Notes under the pieces: generated by a model | Database searches by the model: none | Told to the model about the DNA's origin: nothing | What the model saw: only the letters and a program-made list of their open reading frames with translations | Shown here: piece by piece, positions 63,307-64,000 of the stretch | Position numbering within the stretch: the stretch's first letter is position 1 | Layout: every line of letters begins with the position of its first letter | From: Bacillus kwashiorkori | GTDB lineage: Bacteria > Bacillota > Bacilli > Bacillales > Caldibacillaceae | Assembly: GCF_001375515.1 (NCBI RefSeq) | Contig: NZ_CTDX01000013.1 | Location: forward strand, 1 to 64,000 | Length of the DNA: 64,000 nucleotides | Reading direction: 5' to 3' | Translations under genes and position numbers: made by a program

Positions 63307-64000
63307 TCAATCAAATTCAATCGATACTGCATGGGCAATACATGGGATGGATTCCTTTTGTTGAACGGTCATCGGTGATAATAATGCTCCAGTAGCAACA
63401 CATAATATTTTCTTATATTTACCTTTTTTCATCTCATTCAATAAATGACCATATATAACTGTCGCAGAAGAAGCCGCACCGCTTGCACCTGCCAAAACAT
63501 CTTCTTGTTCCTCACTATAAATTAACAAACCACAATCTTTATAATTATTTTCATCCACCATTATCCCTTTTTGATGAAGTAAATCGATGGCGATGTTATA
63601 GCCTATTTTGCCAAGATCGCCAGTTACAATTAAATCGTAATCCTCTAGTTTGCGATTCAAATCTCGGAAATGTGCCTCAATCGTATCCGCCGCAGCAGGG
63701 GCCATTGCCGCTCCCATATTGAAAGGATCTGTTAATCCCATATCAATAACTTTGCCAATAGTGGCAGTTGTCACCTTTGGCAATTTCTCCTTATTTTTTT
63801 GTTTTCCGACAATTGCATAACCTGCACCAGTAACCGTCCATTGTGCAGTCGGTGGTTTTTGGCCACCGTATTCTGTTGGATATCGGAACTGCCTTTCAGC
63901 GGCAGCATTATGACTTGCTGCTCCGGTAATCGTATAGTCCGCTCCATTATGATTTATTATTAAAGACGCAAGCGCTAACCCTTCCATTGAAGTTGCACAA
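63307..64000 (-). CDS. spoVAD: Stage V sporulation protein AD (SpoVAD), 5' end cut off
   Basis: The visible 230 or so residues are the C-terminal two-thirds of SpoVAD (about 338 residues). The protein has a thiolase-like fold. Visible are the segments CATSMEGLALASL, GAASHNAAAERQFRYPTEYGGQKPPTAQWTVTGAG and VTGDLGKIGYNIAIDLL. SpoVAD binds dipicolinic acid and is part of the SpoVA complex. The frame is open to the window edge, so the gene continues to the right. spoVAE starts 195 bp after its stop. Confidence 0.95.
   Translation of the reverse strand, partial: CATSMEGLALASLIINHNGADYTITGAASHNAAAERQFRYPTEYGGQKPPTAQWTVTGAGYAIVGKQKNKEKLPKVTTATIGKVIDMGLTDPFNMGAAMAPAAADTIEAHFRDLNRKLEDYDLIVTGDLGKIGYNIAIDLLHQKGIMVDENNYKDCGLLIYSEEQEDVLAGASGAASSATVIYGHLLNEMKKGKYKKILCVATGALLSPMTVQQKESIPCIAHAVSIEFD

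Overview
The window is a low-GC chromosome segment from an endospore-forming member of the Bacillaceae or a close relative. Support comes from strong AGGAGG-type ribosome binding sites, frequent TTG and GTG starts, gene sets matching B. subtilis ykoGH, yhgDE and yjcFGH, and a sporulation block at the right edge (spoVIF, a YjcZ-family peptide, spoVAE, spoVAD). I cannot name the species. No rRNA, tRNA, CRISPR array, prophage or intact insertion sequence was seen.

Layout. 1-2.2 kb: the end of an IS200/IS605-like element, cutC, a radical SAM/SPASM protein and a fragment of a dispersed repeat. 2.2-7.5 kb: a ZIP metal transporter, then a two-component system followed by two triple-PepSY proteins. 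7.6-13.7 kb: a CPBP protease, a DUF6115-like/MltG-N-like pair, a MacB-type ABC transporter and a small secreted peptide. 13.8-15.6 kb: an internally deleted TnpB element, a small spore protein, unexplained inverted repeats and a Gly-rich tandem-repeat protein. 16-21 kb: yhgE and its TetR regulator yhgD, both preceded by the same 31-bp operator-like box, then a ClC chloride transporter. 21.3-25 kb: an ECF sigma factor with a probable partner, a CorC/HlyC-type protein and two copies of a MITE-like repeat. 25.3-31 kb: sirtuin, amino-acid antiporter, EAL protein and a chemoreceptor with a sigma-D-like promoter. 31-47 kb: mostly single housekeeping or hypothetical genes (STAS protein, D,D-carboxypeptidase, DUF4085-SUKH fusion, MFS exporter, deoxyribosyltransferase-like, SRPBCC, aldo/keto reductase, DUF4097, ComEC-like secreted MBL hydrolase with DUF3006 partner, BrnQ, PpaC).

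The most unusual object is one 9.1-kb gene (48557-57658) for a 3033-residue cysteine-free secreted subtilase. A bacillopeptidase F-like protease domain is followed by a PQQ-type beta-propeller and then five copies of a roughly 375-residue unit. Each unit is a pair of carboxypeptidase-regulatory-like beta-sandwiches plus a Rossmann/ThuA-like module carrying an invariant His-Pro motif.

57.7-64 kb: cvfB, a nitroreductase, yjcH-yjcG-yjcF, and the sporulation block, where spoVIF and the YjcZ peptide each have a good sigma-K-like promoter. spoVAD runs off the right edge.
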